A stretch of 64,000 nucleotides of DNA from the NCBI GenBank assembly GCA_030533445.1, contig CM060064.1, forward strand, positions 45,565,787-45,629,786, given 5' to 3'. Made by a program: the position numbers and the translations under genes. The number at the start of each line of letters is the position of its first letter. Positions within the stretch are counted from its first letter, which is position 1. This document shows, piece by piece, positions 1-12,650 of this stretch. This stretch comes from Cyprinodon diabolis (Eukaryota; Chordata; Actinopteri; Cyprinodontiformes; Cyprinodontidae). The notes under the pieces are model-generated. The model worked only from the letters and a program-made list of their open reading frames with translations, ran no database searches and was not told the DNA's origin.

Positions 1-1
1 G

Positions 2-217
2 CCCATCAACAAGAGTCAGATCCAGGAGGAGATTGGGCAGCAGAAGCTGAAGGGGAACATGATGGCAGTGGCTCTGTCCTTGAACAAGAGCTTCCCCAAC
101 TGTCTGGTCCATGCTGTGAGCCATTACAAGGCAGTGGTGGAGACCAACAACTTCCATGAGGACTGTTATTACTTTGGAAAACACAAAGGTGCCTACATCT
201 GTATCCATCCTGAGTAG
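2..217 (+). CDS. 3' terminal coding exon of an unrecognised gene (partial)
   Basis: An open frame of 71 codons enters from the left edge and ends at TAG 215-217. The peptide is rich in His, Tyr and Cys, has the motif YYFGKHKG near its end, and finishes ICIHPE. Codon use is G/C-biased at third positions, unlike the AT-rich DNA that follows, as expected for real coding sequence. An AATAAA polyadenylation signal lies at 278-283, about 60 bp after the stop, which supports this being the 3' end of a transcript. I do not recognise the family and assign no function. The splice acceptor, if any, is outside the window, so the exon start is unknown. The antisense frame over the same interval is a shadow. 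Confidence 0.6.
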   Translation, partial: PINKSQIQEEIGQQKLKGNMMAVALSLNKSFPNCLVHAVSHYKAVVETNNFHEDCYYFGKHKGAYICIHPE

Positions 218-277
218 CTTCCAAGGCAGAAGGATGTGTCCCCTAATCTCTAAAGTGGAGATCTTAGTTAAATCTGT

Positions 278-283
278 AATAAA
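278..283 (+). promoter_or_regulatory. polyadenylation signal AATAAA
   Basis: A canonical AATAAA hexamer lies 61 bp downstream of the stop of the left-edge coding exon. It is the first such signal after the stop, so it is the likely cleavage signal for that transcript. Confidence 0.5.
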
Positions 284-1580
284 ATTGGCTATATCTGTTG
301 GTGTATAATCTGCTTTGGGTATTGCTTTGGGTCCCTTGTCTTTCAGGATTTCCTGTTTTTATCCATATATCCAGTCAAATTATGTTTTATAAATCTATCA
401 GAGCCATTACTTTTTTGTAAACTCTGTCATTTGAGTCAATACCAAATAGAAATTCCAAATATATTTGCTGAATCAGAGATTTAACCTTTGATTAAAACCA
501 ACTCTACCCATAGACAACGTCAGCAACAAATCTTAATGGTTGCTTTATGGTGTCTATTGATGTTGAGGGGATTATTTAATCACTGTGATACTAGAGGTAT
601 TTTAAAACACGTTATTGGGTGTAAAAGGTAATTGAATGCTGGGTTGATTGTATAAATCTTGGTCTTCTGTTCTTCTCAGTTGGTTAGGATTTAAAATGGC
701 TAGTCCAAGAAAGGCCTGGTGCAACGATCCGAAAGTTAAAAACCAAACAGCAAGGATTTAACAAGCTGCTTTAAAAACAAGTTTGTGTCCGATTTGCATC
801 AGAAGCTCATTGATGTCTACAGTTGGTTGAAAAACATATGGACATTTCAAGTAAATGGTATTTTGCTGAAGTTGGTGGAAATGCCATGCCTGAACCTCAG
901 GCTTACTTTTTAGTTTTAAAACGAATTGACGTATCCAACAAGCAAAATGAGTCGCTGAGAGAGTTATGAACTCAAGTTTATCCTGTTAACAGAAACTAAA
1001 GAGTAAATAAAAAGGTGTTTTACTTCAAATTTTTAAGAAATTACCTCCGAATAAATAAAGACGCTCTTACAGGTTGCCGTATGTGGCAGCTCTGGAAAAC
1101 TCATGAAATCCTTTTTCCAACAACATTGAATTCTGTTTATTAAATTCAAACAAAGCTGAAGAACAAAAGCATCCGTTTGAGTTAAACCCAGGTGTTGTTT
1201 ACTCTCTTATTATGCAGCTAGGAGCAGCAAAGTTAAAGAGCCGGTACAGCAAACCATCTGAAACCACAACATATTGTCTGCTTCAGGCTTTCAGAAGCAT
1301 TCGATTTTCAGGTCCAGCCAGTTGGTGCTCGTTAGAAGCAGCTGTGTGAAAATTGAATTCATCTCCTGGTTTGTATTCCCAATTAAAAAAAGTTAGATTA
1401 ATGCAGAATTTCCTTCTTACAGGAAATTAGATAAACTACATTAGAAGCTGCAGGAGAGGTGAGCGGTGGTCTGTTAGCTGATTTATTGTGTCTATGATTC
1501 ATTTTGCATTTAAAGTATGAATGTGAAGAAACTGTCTTTTACATGTTTGTTAATTATATATATATATAAAGCATCACATA
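284..1580. other. AT-rich intergenic DNA, nothing recognised
   Basis: No open frame with coding character, no clear repeat boundary and no RNA gene were seen. The stretch is AT-rich with short TA runs near 1556-1568. Confidence 0.5.
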
Positions 1581-2310
1581 CACTGTATTGCCAAGAGTAT
1601 TGGGTCACATGATGAAATAAATGATTTGGCTGCATTTGTACAAACTTTGGTTTGGTAAAAAAACTTTACTGATCTGTTTTGACGTTAAACCTTTTGGGGT
1701 GAATTAAAGTAAAGTCTGAAATTCTGATTTTCTTCTCTGTACGCACACTAAAACCTTATGGAAGATGTTTGATAGTTAAAGTAAAAGTACATCAACAAAC
1801 TGTACCCGTTATATAAAGAACAGGATGTTTATGGGGTAGGATAGCTGACAATACAAACATATTTGTAGAAGTCTAAATCTGTAAATTAAAGTCTAAATCG
1901 TAAATATTCAACATTTGCATTTCTTCCTTCTTATAATCTGATAGAAACATGCCAGATCTGATCTTTATCAAATTCACAAATTACACATTTTCTTGTAGTA
2001 ATCAGAAATGAACAAGTTTGAGCCATAAATGTATCAACAGGAATTACAAATTATTACCAGAAGCCATAAAATCACAAGTTTAAGTCAAAATTTTCCTAGT
2101 AGGAATTACTAATTTACAAATGATCATTTTGTAATTCATACTTGTATAGTTGCAAAGTTGTATCTTTACAACTTGTGTTCATATAAAAGACAAATTTAAA
2201 AACGTATTAATGTTTTTTGACTTTTATTTGAAAATGTACACATTTACGACCGTTATCTTACCCCATACATGTCATTAATGTTAAACTAGACAAATACTTT
2301 TGGCAATATA
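1581..2310. mobile_element. possible decayed Tc1/mariner-like nonautonomous element
   Basis: The left end (about 1581-1612) reads CTGTATTGCCAAGAGTATT after a TA. The right end (about 2291-2310) contains the inverse, TATTGCCAAAAGTATTTG when read on the minus strand. Such ends are typical of Tc1-like elements with TA target duplications. No transposase frame is visible between them and the ends have diverged. An alternative is two independent solo ends. Confidence 0.4.
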
Positions 2311-2311
2311 T

Positions 2312-3482
2312 AAAAAAATACAATGTAAAAAGATTTGGCAAGCTGTTTAAGACCAAGTACAATCATCAATATGTGTATAATTCACTTTTATTTTTAATAA
2401 ACAACAGAATAAAGAGTTGTTGTCACCTGGTTTTCATTAATCTACCATTTAAGGACTTAGAAATAAGACAATATGTAGTTTTCTTCTTAGCTATTGTTTT
2501 TTTTCTCTCTCTCTCATTGAAGGGCCTGTTTTTTCAGTTAGGTTGAGGCTGATCTGTTGCCTTTTCAAGAGGAGCAACACCCTTTTTTTCCACCAGTGTG
2601 TCTGGGTGTGCCTCTTCCCTGTAACTCTACAGCCACATGACCAATAGGAAGACAAACAGGAGTTTAGATTTCTTCCGCAAACTTTACAAGGTGAGTCCAT
2701 TTCTGATCCCAGAACATCTCACAGCGCAAAGCCAGGAAAATGAGAGAAAACCATGATCGTTTGGTTCTGGTTAGAAAATAACCGATTCTTCTTATCTGAC
2801 TTCATTCGGTCTCTGGTTACATAATCCAGCACTTTGCCCCATTTTTGGCGCATTTACCGCATATTTCATAACGAGGTTTGGTTTCCTTGGTTTCAGAAAG
2901 GAGACGTTAAGAGTCTGCTGAGTTAATTCCCTGTTTTAGTCTAAAAACGTTGATGCTTTTAGGGGTTATTTTCTGCTGCCAGCTCATGGTTTCTTTCCAG
3001 GAAGTGCCTGTTGGGGCGTTTGGGTCCCTGTTGCGCAGCGCAGAAGCTCCTCGGAGCAGATCCGCTGCGCAAACATGCGCTGTTTGTTTGTTTGTTTGTC
3101 TGCGGCCTCCTGCTGTACACCGACAGGCTGAGAGGACTGATCGATAGCTTTTACATTAACAGCGCGCATTAACAGAGGCTGGAGGGATTTCCGCCTCAGT
3201 GGTTTATGTGGGAAGCAGAAGCAAAGCCGGACCGAGTTCAGCTCTTCTCTTCTGCCCACATAAACATGCTGCTGCTCTTATCAATAAAAGAGGCTCTTTG
3301 CACAAATCCTTCCCCAGTAAGTTATAAACTATATTTATTTGCGTAAAAGTCACGATCCTACGACGGATTATTTATTTTTCGAGTATAAAGTCGTAAAACA
3401 CCGAGAATAAAGCTGTAATATTATGAGAAAAATGTCCCTATTTGTGAAACTGATGCTAAAGTAACATGAAGCTCGACATCAA
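2312..3482. other. intergenic DNA with a more GC-rich patch at about 2990-3260
   Basis: Most of this stretch shows nothing. From about 2990 to 3260 the base composition rises and CpG is more frequent. The patch ends at a possible splice donor (CA then GTAAGT at about 3318). It could be a noncoding first exon or a promoter, but no coding frame supports it. Confidence 0.3.
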
Positions 3483-4240
3483 TTCACTTCAGTTTATTTA
3501 TACAGCTCCAATTCACATCACATGTCATCTCAAAGCACTTTATAGTTCTCCAAATTAGTTTTTTATCTAAGGAAAACCAGCTGATTGCATCGACTCATTG
3601 ACTCTTCAGCAATCCCTCACACTAAGCATGCTTGTAGCGACAGTGGAGAGGAAAAACTCCCTTTTAACAGGAAGAAACCTCCAGCAGAACCAGGCTCAGT
3701 GTGAGCGGGTTCAAGGAGACAGAAGCAGAGATACAAAAAGCAGCTGTAAAAGGCGGCCCTGTCCTGGAAACACACAGCCAGGCAGACGAGCTCCGAGGCA
3801 GCTCCCGTGTCAGAGGATGAAGAGAGCATTTCCAGTTAGACACAATCAGAGAAACAGGACTACACTGAAGAACAGGCCGATCTCCAACATCTATAAACAA
3901 AGGTGTTGATGGCAGCAGCACAGCTGATGTTTCTCTCCAGGATGGAGTGACAGCCAAACAGGAAGAGACCAGATGAAGCTTCTATGAGAAAAATCAGGGA
4001 GAGCAGAACGTTAGAGATTGAACTAATAGATTCTGCAGAGTGGGAGAATAGAGATAGAATGAAGCAGAATGATGAAAAGGGGTCCCTATGTCCTCCAGCA
4101 GTCTAAGCCTATAGCAGCAGAACTATAGAGATAGCTCAGGATAACCTGAGCCACTCTAACTAGAAGCTTTATCAACAAGGAAAGTTTTAAGCCTAGCCTT
4201 AAAAGTAGACAGGGTGTCTGCCTCACCTCATATCATCATT
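3483..4240 (+). repeat. interspersed repeat family A, longest copy
   Basis: This copy starts with a variant of the CAATTCACATCACATGTCAT segment. It continues through CAGCAATCCCTCACACTAAG and GAGAGGAAAAACTCCC and ends near GTCTGCCTCACC. The same modules recur in either orientation near 12463, 13123, 18535, 23181, 24305, 35214, 49978 and 58715. That makes it a high-copy dispersed fish repeat. No reading frame is conserved between copies, so the short open frames here are not genes. The class is not assigned. Confidence 0.7.
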
Positions 4241-4664
4241 AGAACTCATTTGAGTATTATGTCTTCAGTACAGGGACAGGACGTGATCTACAGGGGCACT
4301 GGGCCCCGTTGGCCCCTGTCTAGAAGTGCCCTTGATCCACCCTTTTCTCTTTATATTTTTCTCTAAAGGACTTTATTAAGTCTTTTTTGAGCAAAACTTC
4401 TCAAATATTCCTCTTTATTGTTGTGCCAGTTAAAAAAAACAAACCTAGAAATAAAGGGGTTTTGTGCCAGAGATGACTAAAAGTTATTTATCCTATTTAC
4501 TCTCTCCAGTAGGAAATAAACATTTTGTCCTTAAATTCATCCCATCTAGTCTGATTCGAACTCTGTATTGGCTCAGGTTAACCGTGTTTTTTTTTCACTT
4601 CTCATGCTTATAAAACTTAAAGCTTCGCATGAATTTATTTTTTGTTGAATTTCTGAATGAAAGT

Positions 4665-4668
<4 letters not shown>

Positions 4669-4732
<64 letters not shown>
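4669..4732. repeat. (TA)n microsatellite
   Basis: An uninterrupted TA dinucleotide run of about 32 units, followed by a short interrupted tail to about 4740. Open frames of alternating Ile-Tyr across it are artefacts. Confidence 0.95.
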
Positions 4733-4740
<8 letters not shown>

Positions 4741-6400
4741 TCCTGCTGCCTTAAATATTATGACTTTATCAGAGGGATTGTGGTATTTCTGCATAAATAA
4801 ACAGGAAGTGCTTTTACTTCGGTACGTGTTTTTGGGTGTTTTTGCGATTATCCAGGTAGCTTAACTCTGGGACACTATGAACCTGGAGGTAATTAGACTG
4901 GAGACACACGTACATGTGTGATCATTATTATGAAGTCACCTTCAAATTAGCTGGTTATTGACCAGGATGATGAGGTCACCAGCTAAGATCTTTTTATATG
5001 ATATATTTGGTTTATTGAGCTTTTCTTGACGCAATGTTCAAGTCTGTCGTAAAACGTGGGGCCTTTTTTTTAATCCCCCACTGAACAATAAATACTCGCA
5101 TCAATATTTGACAAAGGGATGCTGTGGCGCACATTTAATGTCTGCCTGACAATACACAGCGAAACAAAGCTTGGTCTCCCGTAAGAGGGGAAAAAGGAAA
5201 TAAGTCCAGATTTCTTAATGCTTATACATTTTTATGATTTAAGTTAAAGTATAAAACAAATTTTCTCCTGGATAAAAACAGTGTTGGTTATGTATCGGTT
5301 GGTAATGATCACGTTACTGCTCTGCTCAGTTCACTCAGCTATATTTAAATGATTAGTAAGTCTGTTGCTTTGGGGCCTGTAAAGCCGCAGGACTCAGTCC
5401 TAACAGAATCACACCTTCTAGGTCGAGAATCCACAGTTTCTTTATCTGTTTCCACAAAAACAAATCGGCAAAGATGTAGAATAACTGCACTTAAGATAAT
5501 TAAAGATTCCCCATCTAATTATTTTCTAACAGTCCTGAGTCCGATAACTGGGATGACTCAACAATCCTGTTAGCCTCCTGTTCTTCTTCTCTTTATCCCT
5601 AATTTATCTCTATTTTATCCTCTAGGACGTATTAAACAGGTCAGTGTTTTGTAAATAAAATAATTAACTCACAGTCAGTCACACTGGAAACCTAAATACA
5701 TTAAAATTACACCAGTTTTCTTATTAAACGTAGAGCTCCTGGTCAATTATTTATTTTAAACTTAATTCTGAAATCAGCTGATTTAAATATTGTTGCAAGA
5801 TTTTTTTTTTTATGTACAATAATTTTTCAGCTAGCTTAAGTCCCAGATAAAATGAGGTTTCCCTCCTGAGCTTTGGATTCTTTTGTTTCTGAAAATTTGA
5901 TTTATTCAAAGCTCCTCTGTGTTGGATTGTCTGTCTGAAAGTGTTTCGTGTAAAAAGACAAGCCAGGAGAGGCTGAGGAGTGAGGATGGAGATTTTTCAC
6001 TCTCATCAACTTAGATCCAGTTTCTCTAAAGGCTTCACCTTCAGAGGGGCACTTTTTGCCTCTTTTTCTAGAATGTTCTTGTGGGAAGATTTTTTTTTTA
6101 AGCTTTGTGAATAAGATTTTTTTTTTAACTAAAATGTTTTGGGTCTTTGTGGAAAAAAATAGTCCTTTACAATTTGTGATCCCTTATAGCTTTTCACGCA
6201 ATTTATCAAATGATTAATTTATGTGAAGTTAATCTTATCGATGAACTAATGAATTAATTAATAAGCTGGCATTTTTGATTTATTTTGTATCAAGTAGATC
6301 TTTATTGTTATTATATTATATTTTATTGTTTTATTGCTTATTAAATTAAATATGCTGGATTAAAGAAAATAGCACATAATTATATTTTAATAATTAATTT
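4741..6400. other. intergenic DNA, nothing recognised
   Basis: AT-rich DNA with several T-runs (for example about 5801-5811 and 6091-6100). I saw no coding, RNA or mobile-element signature. Confidence 0.45.
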
Positions 6401-6403
6401 TAG

Positions 6404-6634
6404 AATAGAATAGAACAGAATTCAACTTTATTGTCATTACACCGTCACAAGTACAAAGCAACGAAATGTAGTTTGCATCTATTCAGAAGTGCTATACAGG
6501 ATATTAATATTTACATGTGCACAGAGACCATGTATGTGCAGACTATAAATGGTATATATAAACAGAGAGTAATTGTAAGAGGCTATAAAAATCAATAAAT
6601 ATGGAAGCTATATACAGATTATACAGGAAAGTTA

Positions 6635-6702
<68 letters not shown>

Positions 6703-6760
6703 CTGTTACAGCAGAATTTCCCCATTGTGGGACAGTATAGGGATTTTCTATTTTATTCTA
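6404..6760 (+). repeat. interspersed repeat family B with internal (TA)n
   Basis: It begins near a GAATAGAATAGAACAGAATT run and carries CTTTATTGTCATTACAC and a CAACGAAATG block. The same blocks appear at about 18092-18360, so this is a dispersed family. It contains the TA microsatellite at 6637-6699. Confidence 0.6.
6637..6699. repeat. (AT)n microsatellite
   Basis: About 31 uninterrupted AT dinucleotides inside a family B repeat. Confidence 0.95.
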
Positions 6761-6779
6761 TATATATATTAGAAGGTTT

Positions 6780-9700
6780 GTAATACATTATAAATAACGA
6801 AGGATGATAGCAGGTAAAAAAAATTGCAGATTATATACAACTATAGTTGAGAAGTTTGTGTCAGTGATGATGGATCCGAAGGTTGTTGTTTTTTGGCAGC
6901 TGTATTAAAAACTGAATAAACAAAAAAACTTTTTTTTTTACACATGATTACATTTATTTAGAAGATATATCAAAAGATAAACCTATTGCATAGCTGAATA
7001 AGAAAAAATGAATAAAATATGTGAAACACTTCTGTTTTCTGCTGTACAGAAATATAAATTACCATTAAAGACAGGGTGTGTCACTCTGAGATACTGTCAG
7101 GATGTTTGCCTCTTTGTGGCAGAAAAGTAGATGCTAACTGTTTTTTAGCTCTCTGTTTTTACTGTTATCTAAATATCAGTTCAGGGAGAGACTGTGCTTT
7201 TAAATAGGTTGTAGTTACTTAAAGAGGAATGGTAAAACTTGGCTCTATGAAGCGTTTTCTTCCTCGCTGCAGCTAGTACGGTTAGCATCTTCATGCTAAC
7301 AGCTGTTTTCTTAAAGTTTTAAGCATTGGTTAAGTGAAGTCATCAATAAATAACTTTAACACAGTCATGAATGTGTTCGGTCAGCAGCTCTCATATACTT
7401 AATAATGATTAATGTTAAATTAGGAACTCCTATAGCTAAGCTAACGTTAGCTTCACTGTTTATATTAAGAAAAGGGAGGTTTAAATAAACTCTTGTTCAT
7501 ACTTCAACACATACATTTACTTTCACAATCAGTTTGCATCTACTAATAAGAATGTTTCCTTTAGTGTCCAGCTTTATGTTTATAAAATTGTCAGTTTGTT
7601 GACAGAGATGACTGTTTGATATTAGTCAGAATTTAACTCGTAAAGCGATTAGGCTAAAGATGCTCTGCTAAACAGGAAGAATGCAGTACTAAAGAGAGAA
7701 GATTTCCTGAAATGTAGCTCATCACAGCTATTTTTACTTTTAGTTGGTTCCTTGTGACATATTAGTGGCCGAAAAATATTGAATCTGAACAAATGAAAAA
7801 CATTTTAGTTGTGTAAGTGTTTTAGATAATTCTGCTCATCTCAGTTTTTATCATGCATATATATATATATATAAATATGTAAGTAAAATTCAAAAAAATT
7901 TCTAAATAAATTTTTTCTAAATAATGATCATCATAAAATGAAATGGTCTCCATTTGTTTATACTGTATCCTGGACAGATGAAGTGCATTGCTTAGCCTCC
8001 AGCTGCCTGTATTAAAATCTGTATTGATATTTAAACAATTTTGTTAGATTTTTTTATTCAGATTAAAAATTACAATCCCTAAAATACATCTATAAATCTT
8101 GATCATTCTCATGATCATCAAAATACATGTTTTATTGTCATTAAATGTATACATGAATGAAAAATAGGTTATTGTGGCCAGCATAAAAATAATCTGTCCT
8201 TTAATAAAATTATAGTGAAACCTAATAGGAATATATTTTCACAATCAAAAACTTATTTTCTATTCATGTGTACATAGATACAACTATGCTTTCTGTGTTG
8301 AATAACAGTTATTATTTTTTATTGGCATGATGTTTAATGTAAATTTTAAAGTCAATTTTTATTTAACTTTTTCACATTGGGATAATTTTCCTTTGTAGAA
8401 ATTGTACAATTAAGATTACATCGACAGTGTAAATGTTACTCTTCAGTGCATCTTTATAGCAGTTTTAAAGCTTGCATCCAATTTTTTATTTATTTTTTTG
8501 GGGGGGGGGGCAATATCAATGTCTTTCATGGAGTCCCAAATTCCTGGCGACACCCCTGCTGAAAGCTAAGTAACTTAAGGATATAATGGTGTCTGGAAAC
8601 ATAGCTGAGTTTTGTTTTATGCTCTAAATACTGAAGCCAACAGCAAGGAATCAGAGTAATGCTAACAGAAATGGGAATGTTTGAAAGTTTGTGTTTACAT
8701 CTAACATCTGTAATGAGATGCGTGCGTTCCGGAGTGGGCGTCTGCAGATCCACCTAAGCGGCGTCTGACAGCTGCTGAGGAATGGTTGCTATCTTCTCCG
8801 TGCAGCCCAGTGCGGATCGAGTAGATAAACCCCAGGATCTGCAGAGGGGGGGGGAGACAAACGAGCTGACAGATTATTTTCCGTTGACTTGTTTCCGTGG
8901 TTACTTGCTGAGTTTCACTTGAAAATGCACCAGCTGGTCCAGCAAGTTTAACCTCTGGTACTTAATCATTTCCCATGCCCACTGCTCTGTTATCGACTGA
9001 GGAAGGGGGGGACTGTGCAGTAAAATAAGCTGAAATAAAACCAGTGACTGCAGCTTCTTGTGAAAATGTGACGTAGAGAAGTAGCAGGAGGCGGTGTGGC
9101 TCAGAGGGTTTGCTCTGTAATGTAATTCTCTGCGATAATTTGATTTCCTCAAGTTGACTGTTTTCAGGTTTGCAGACGGTACATGTCTGGACATGTACAG
9201 GGACTTAGTCAGAGCTGCGCTCAGAGTCGGCCTTTTTTTATCTGCATGCTGGCATCTGGGAGAACATTTTAGTCCTGGATTTTCCATCTGCAGTCGACTT
9301 CTGTTAAAGTGAAACAGAAAAAAAGAAACAAAACATCTTCACAGAAATAATAAAAGTAATTAGGACTGAGAAAAGCTTTCAAAACATGTAACCTTAACAG
9401 CTTTCAGAGCCTCACATTGTTTTAATCCTTTTGTTTGGATCATAACTGAACGGCCTCCAAACCAGAAATAGTTGTAGTGCTCTACTAGTTAATGAAAGTT
9501 AATGTATGTTTTGTTTTTATAAAACACCAAATTATCCCCAAAATTATTTCCTCACCACCTGCCAGGAAAGTCCAAAGATTTTAACATATTAAGCTGAACT
9601 CAGAAACTATTTTAGCTTAGAGCAAATGATGCATACGTTTTGGATAAGCCTCCCTACGGAGGGTCGGAAATGCCTCATAGTTAATGGGTTTTTTTTATAC

Positions 9701-9830
9701 AGTTGGTGATAAATGGAAAATAAATTAATTTTATCCAACGATATGGTCTGCTACTATTCTCTGAGCCTTTCTCCTTGTTCCCTCTTTGTAGATGCAGGCT
9801 CCTGGGGTTTCCCTTCAATTCAACCAGACA
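6780..9830. other. intergenic DNA, nothing firmly recognised
   Basis: AT-rich, with a short TA run at about 7857-7873 and a G-run at about 8501-8510. The 128-codon minus-strand frame at 8901-9287 has no recognisable domain and no splice or polyadenylation support, so I do not call it a gene. Confidence 0.45.
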
Positions 9831-10021
9831 TTCTCTCAACTTTAGCCCCTTTTTCCACTAAAAGTTCCAGGCTTTAAATTCCCCGACTAATTCGTCATGT
9901 TTTTATTTCCATTTACTCTGAAATTCCCTGGGACAATCATGCCAATCAGCATAGTGACATGGTTGCCAAAAAATGTAAACAACACCACATGTTGGAGCAC
10001 CATCATGAACATAGCGTAACA

Positions 10022-10847
10022 CAATGGCCGTTTCTCAATTCACGAGAACGCCAGTACGGACTCATGTTCTCCCCAAGTATGTTCTTGAGAGGAACACAGG
10101 AAAATATGGACTCTGGGAGAACGGGAGCACGCATCTTAAATATGGGTCAGTTGGAACAGAAACGTACTGATGACATCACCAAACGCTCAGCTTGTCTGGA
10201 GCTGCATTTCACCTTCTGTTATTAATAGTCTCTAGATAATAATAAATACTTTATTGGGGGAATAATAATTAACCCAGTCAGATAAACACAAATTAAATGA
10301 AAATTTTGCCAAATAAATAAAAACAATTGCCATCAGAGCCAGCAATCCTTCACACACGGCTATGCTGAGAGAGCACTGCTGCAGACGGGCTGGTGTTAGC
10401 CCTGGCTGCGTTAGCCTCGGAGATCCACTGGTTGCTGCTGTCTTCTCAACTTCGGAATTTTTTTTAAATTACGCATTAAATCAGTAAATGGGCCATATAG
10501 TGACACTAAAAGGATGATATTCTCACCTCAAATGATCTTAAAACGTACTTTTATTGAACAACGGCAACAGAAAAGAGAACCTTTAACTTGATAGTCTGAG
10601 CTCTGTGAGCGCTAACCTGGAAGCTGCTGCTGCTGCAGTGCATGCTGGGACAGCTGTCAGTCTGAAGAACGGACAAGTCTGCTCTGATGCATGCTGGGTA
10701 AAGAGAGAGGGGCAGGAAAAAAAAGGGGACTTTGTCCGTTCTTCGGTTTTGTATTCTTGTGAATTGGAACAGTACTAGGCCTGAGGATGATGACGTTTCA
10801 TGAGTACATGAGAATGCACAAGTACACATACTGAGAAACGGCCATTG
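10022..10847. mobile_element. nonautonomous TIR DNA element
   Basis: The left terminus CAATGGCCGTTTCTCA (from 10022) is repeated exactly in inverse orientation at the right terminus (to 10847). Subterminal blocks are also mirrored: a GTTGGAACAG-like block on the left and ATTGGAACAG on the right. No transposase frame is present inside. The exact target duplication is ambiguous because the flanks do not match cleanly. A PIF/Harbinger or related origin is plausible, given the Harbinger relic just downstream, but is not proven. Confidence 0.6.
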
Positions 10848-10999
10848 TTGGGGCGCACACACGGTTACGGTATGAAATGTCTCTCCACCTGCTACCTGAT
10901 ATAATAAAAACATGTAAGAACAGGACATTTAGTCCAACTACAGTCCATGTCTGAGAGCTCTTCTTGTCTAACGGCCTCCAGCCAGGACACAGTCGAGTC

Positions 11000-11330
11000 T
11001 TTTCTGGCTCCAGTGACAGTGCATGCTCGCCTCTGTCACAGCATCGCATCCAGCTGGTCATTCAAGTGGTCTGTCTGGCGGTCTTATCCGCTACGATAGT
11101 TGTGGTCATTCAGGCTCTTATAGTCCTGCTTCATTTTCTTCAGCTTGTCCCGCACCTGCTTTGTGCTGTGCAGAGCCTTTATTTCGGCCAGTCTGAATGC
11201 AATCGGGGCGTAGATGCTGTTATTGCGCTTCACTGACTTAAAAAGTCCCGCTATAGGTCCTCCTCAGCAATAAAATAAAAGTGCCAGCACCTAATCATCC
11301 ATGATGAGGTCTGCTCCATCATCAAGAAAT
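11000..11330 (-). pseudogene. relic of a PIF/Harbinger SANT/Myb-like DNA-binding protein
   Basis: On the minus strand a frame encodes the run KQVRDKLKKMKQDYKSLNDH, preceded by FRLAEIKALHSTKQ. This is the pattern of the trihelix/SANT-like DNA-binding protein carried by PIF/Harbinger transposons. In-frame stops follow shortly after (one right after NYRSG and another about 17 codons later), so the gene is dead. It lies between a TIR element (10022-10847) and a Harbinger-type MITE (11473-12109). The family call rests on motif pattern only. Confidence 0.5.
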
Positions 11331-11472
11331 TAGATATCGGTAAACTGCAGTAGTAGCCATTCAAAATTTCCCCTCCTTCCTTGCTGGGGCCTTGGATGGT
11401 CCTTGGCTAGTCCCCTATAATTCCTTTTTAATTATCTAAAATATTCTTTCTGTCATGGTTTGTGGAAATTAA

Positions 11473-12109
11473 GGCCCCGTCCACACGAAGTCAAAACGAA
11501 CACGAAACGCTAATATTTTCCAGAACGTTTGTCGTAAAGACGGAGACGTAAAATAAATGTGATCGTCCACACGAATGCATGAAAACGCTGCAAAATGTAT
11601 GCCAGGCCTGTAAGTGGCGCTGTCGTGCCAAAGCAAAAATAGGCAACGAAATGTTGGGCATGCGCACTAATATTTATACATGGTTGCCCTGCGGGTCCAT
11701 TTTCGTGGTTCAGTCAAATTCAGGTGCTGAACTATGTCGTCTGTATTGCTCTGTTCTTCCTGGAGATATTCCAGAAGAAGAAGATTCTGTTGTAAGCCCG
11801 ACAGCAGGGCGAGTAGCATGAGCAGCAAACATTCAACACAGTACGGCGCCATTGTTGTTGTGTGTTGCTGTGTCGCGCATGCGTGTTTAGAGGCGACGCT
11901 ATGACGCATGCGTGTAAAAAAAAAAATGCGGTTTGAGCTTAAAGATGGAAACGCGAAAACGGCGTTTCAAAATCATCCCACTCTGAAGGCTGAATAAAAA
12001 AAAGATCGTTTACAGACCCCCCGAAACGCCGTTTTCGTATGGATGAGAGGCTGGTTTGGTGAAAAATTTGTGCGTTTAGGCCAGTGTTCGGCTTCGTGTG
12101 GACGGGGCC
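11473..12109. mobile_element. PIF/Harbinger-type MITE with TAA target duplication
   Basis: The terminal inverted repeats are GGCCCCGTCCACACGAAG on the left (from 11473) and its exact inverse on the right (to 12109). They are flanked by TAA at 11470-11472 and 12110-12112. A 3-bp TWA duplication and GG-starting termini are standard for PIF/Harbinger. A second inverted pair lies near the right end, GAAAACGGCGTTTC at about 11954 and its inverse at about 12024. There is no transposase gene. Open frames overlapping its ends are fortuitous. Confidence 0.85.
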
Positions 12110-12462
12110 TAAGATCTAAAGAGAAGCGTTATCTTCTGGTCAGACCCTTTAATTCAGTGAAAGGGTGGAGTCAGAGTGAAAATATATTCATGGCCATGAG
12201 AAGACCAGTGATTGGAAGTTGGAGGGGATTTTGCTGCTATTCGACTTGGCTTTTCACTGGGAAGGGCCATTTTGAATGGCTGCTACTGTACATAACTGCA
12301 AAACCTGTGTGTGATGACTTTAACAAAACAAAACACAGATTTAAAGATGGGCGATGGAATGAAAAAGAAGCCAGACAGTCCACCAATCACTGGTCATTGC
12401 AACCCCGCCCCCCCAAAAGCCTGATTAAGCAGAGGGCCCCTTGGTTACGTAGTTCAAAGGGA

Positions 12463-12650
12463 ATTTTTCCTCTCCACTGTCGCTATCAGCATGCTTAGTG
12501 TGAGGGATTGCCTTCAAGTCAATCAACTGGTTTTCCTTAGATAGAAAACTTTGAATCAATCTGACTGGATGATCTGCTGAATGGTAAAATGCCTTGAGAT
12601 GACATGTGTTGTGAATTGGCGCTATAGAAATAAACTGAATTGAATTGAGG
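12463..12650 (-). repeat. interspersed repeat family A (inverse)
   Basis: It carries the inverse of the CAATCCCTCACACTAAGCAT and TTCAGTTTATTTCTATAG modules, with a TTGAGATGACATGTGTTGTG block between them. It is truncated relative to the copy at 3483. Confidence 0.7.

Noticed and set aside
3598..3957. Overlapping frames of 103, 97 and 70 codons on both strands
   Set aside because: They lie in repeat family A. Other copies of the same repeat do not preserve the frames.
4573..6783. Frames of alternating Ile and Tyr near 4573-4794, 6543-6725 and 6601-6783
   Set aside because: They are translations of TA microsatellites.
8901..9287. 128-codon minus-strand frame
   Set aside because: No domain, no splice or polyadenylation support, and ordinary intergenic composition.
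12043..12498. 151-codon plus-strand frame
   Set aside because: It starts inside the Harbinger MITE and ends inside a family A repeat, with no recognisable domain.
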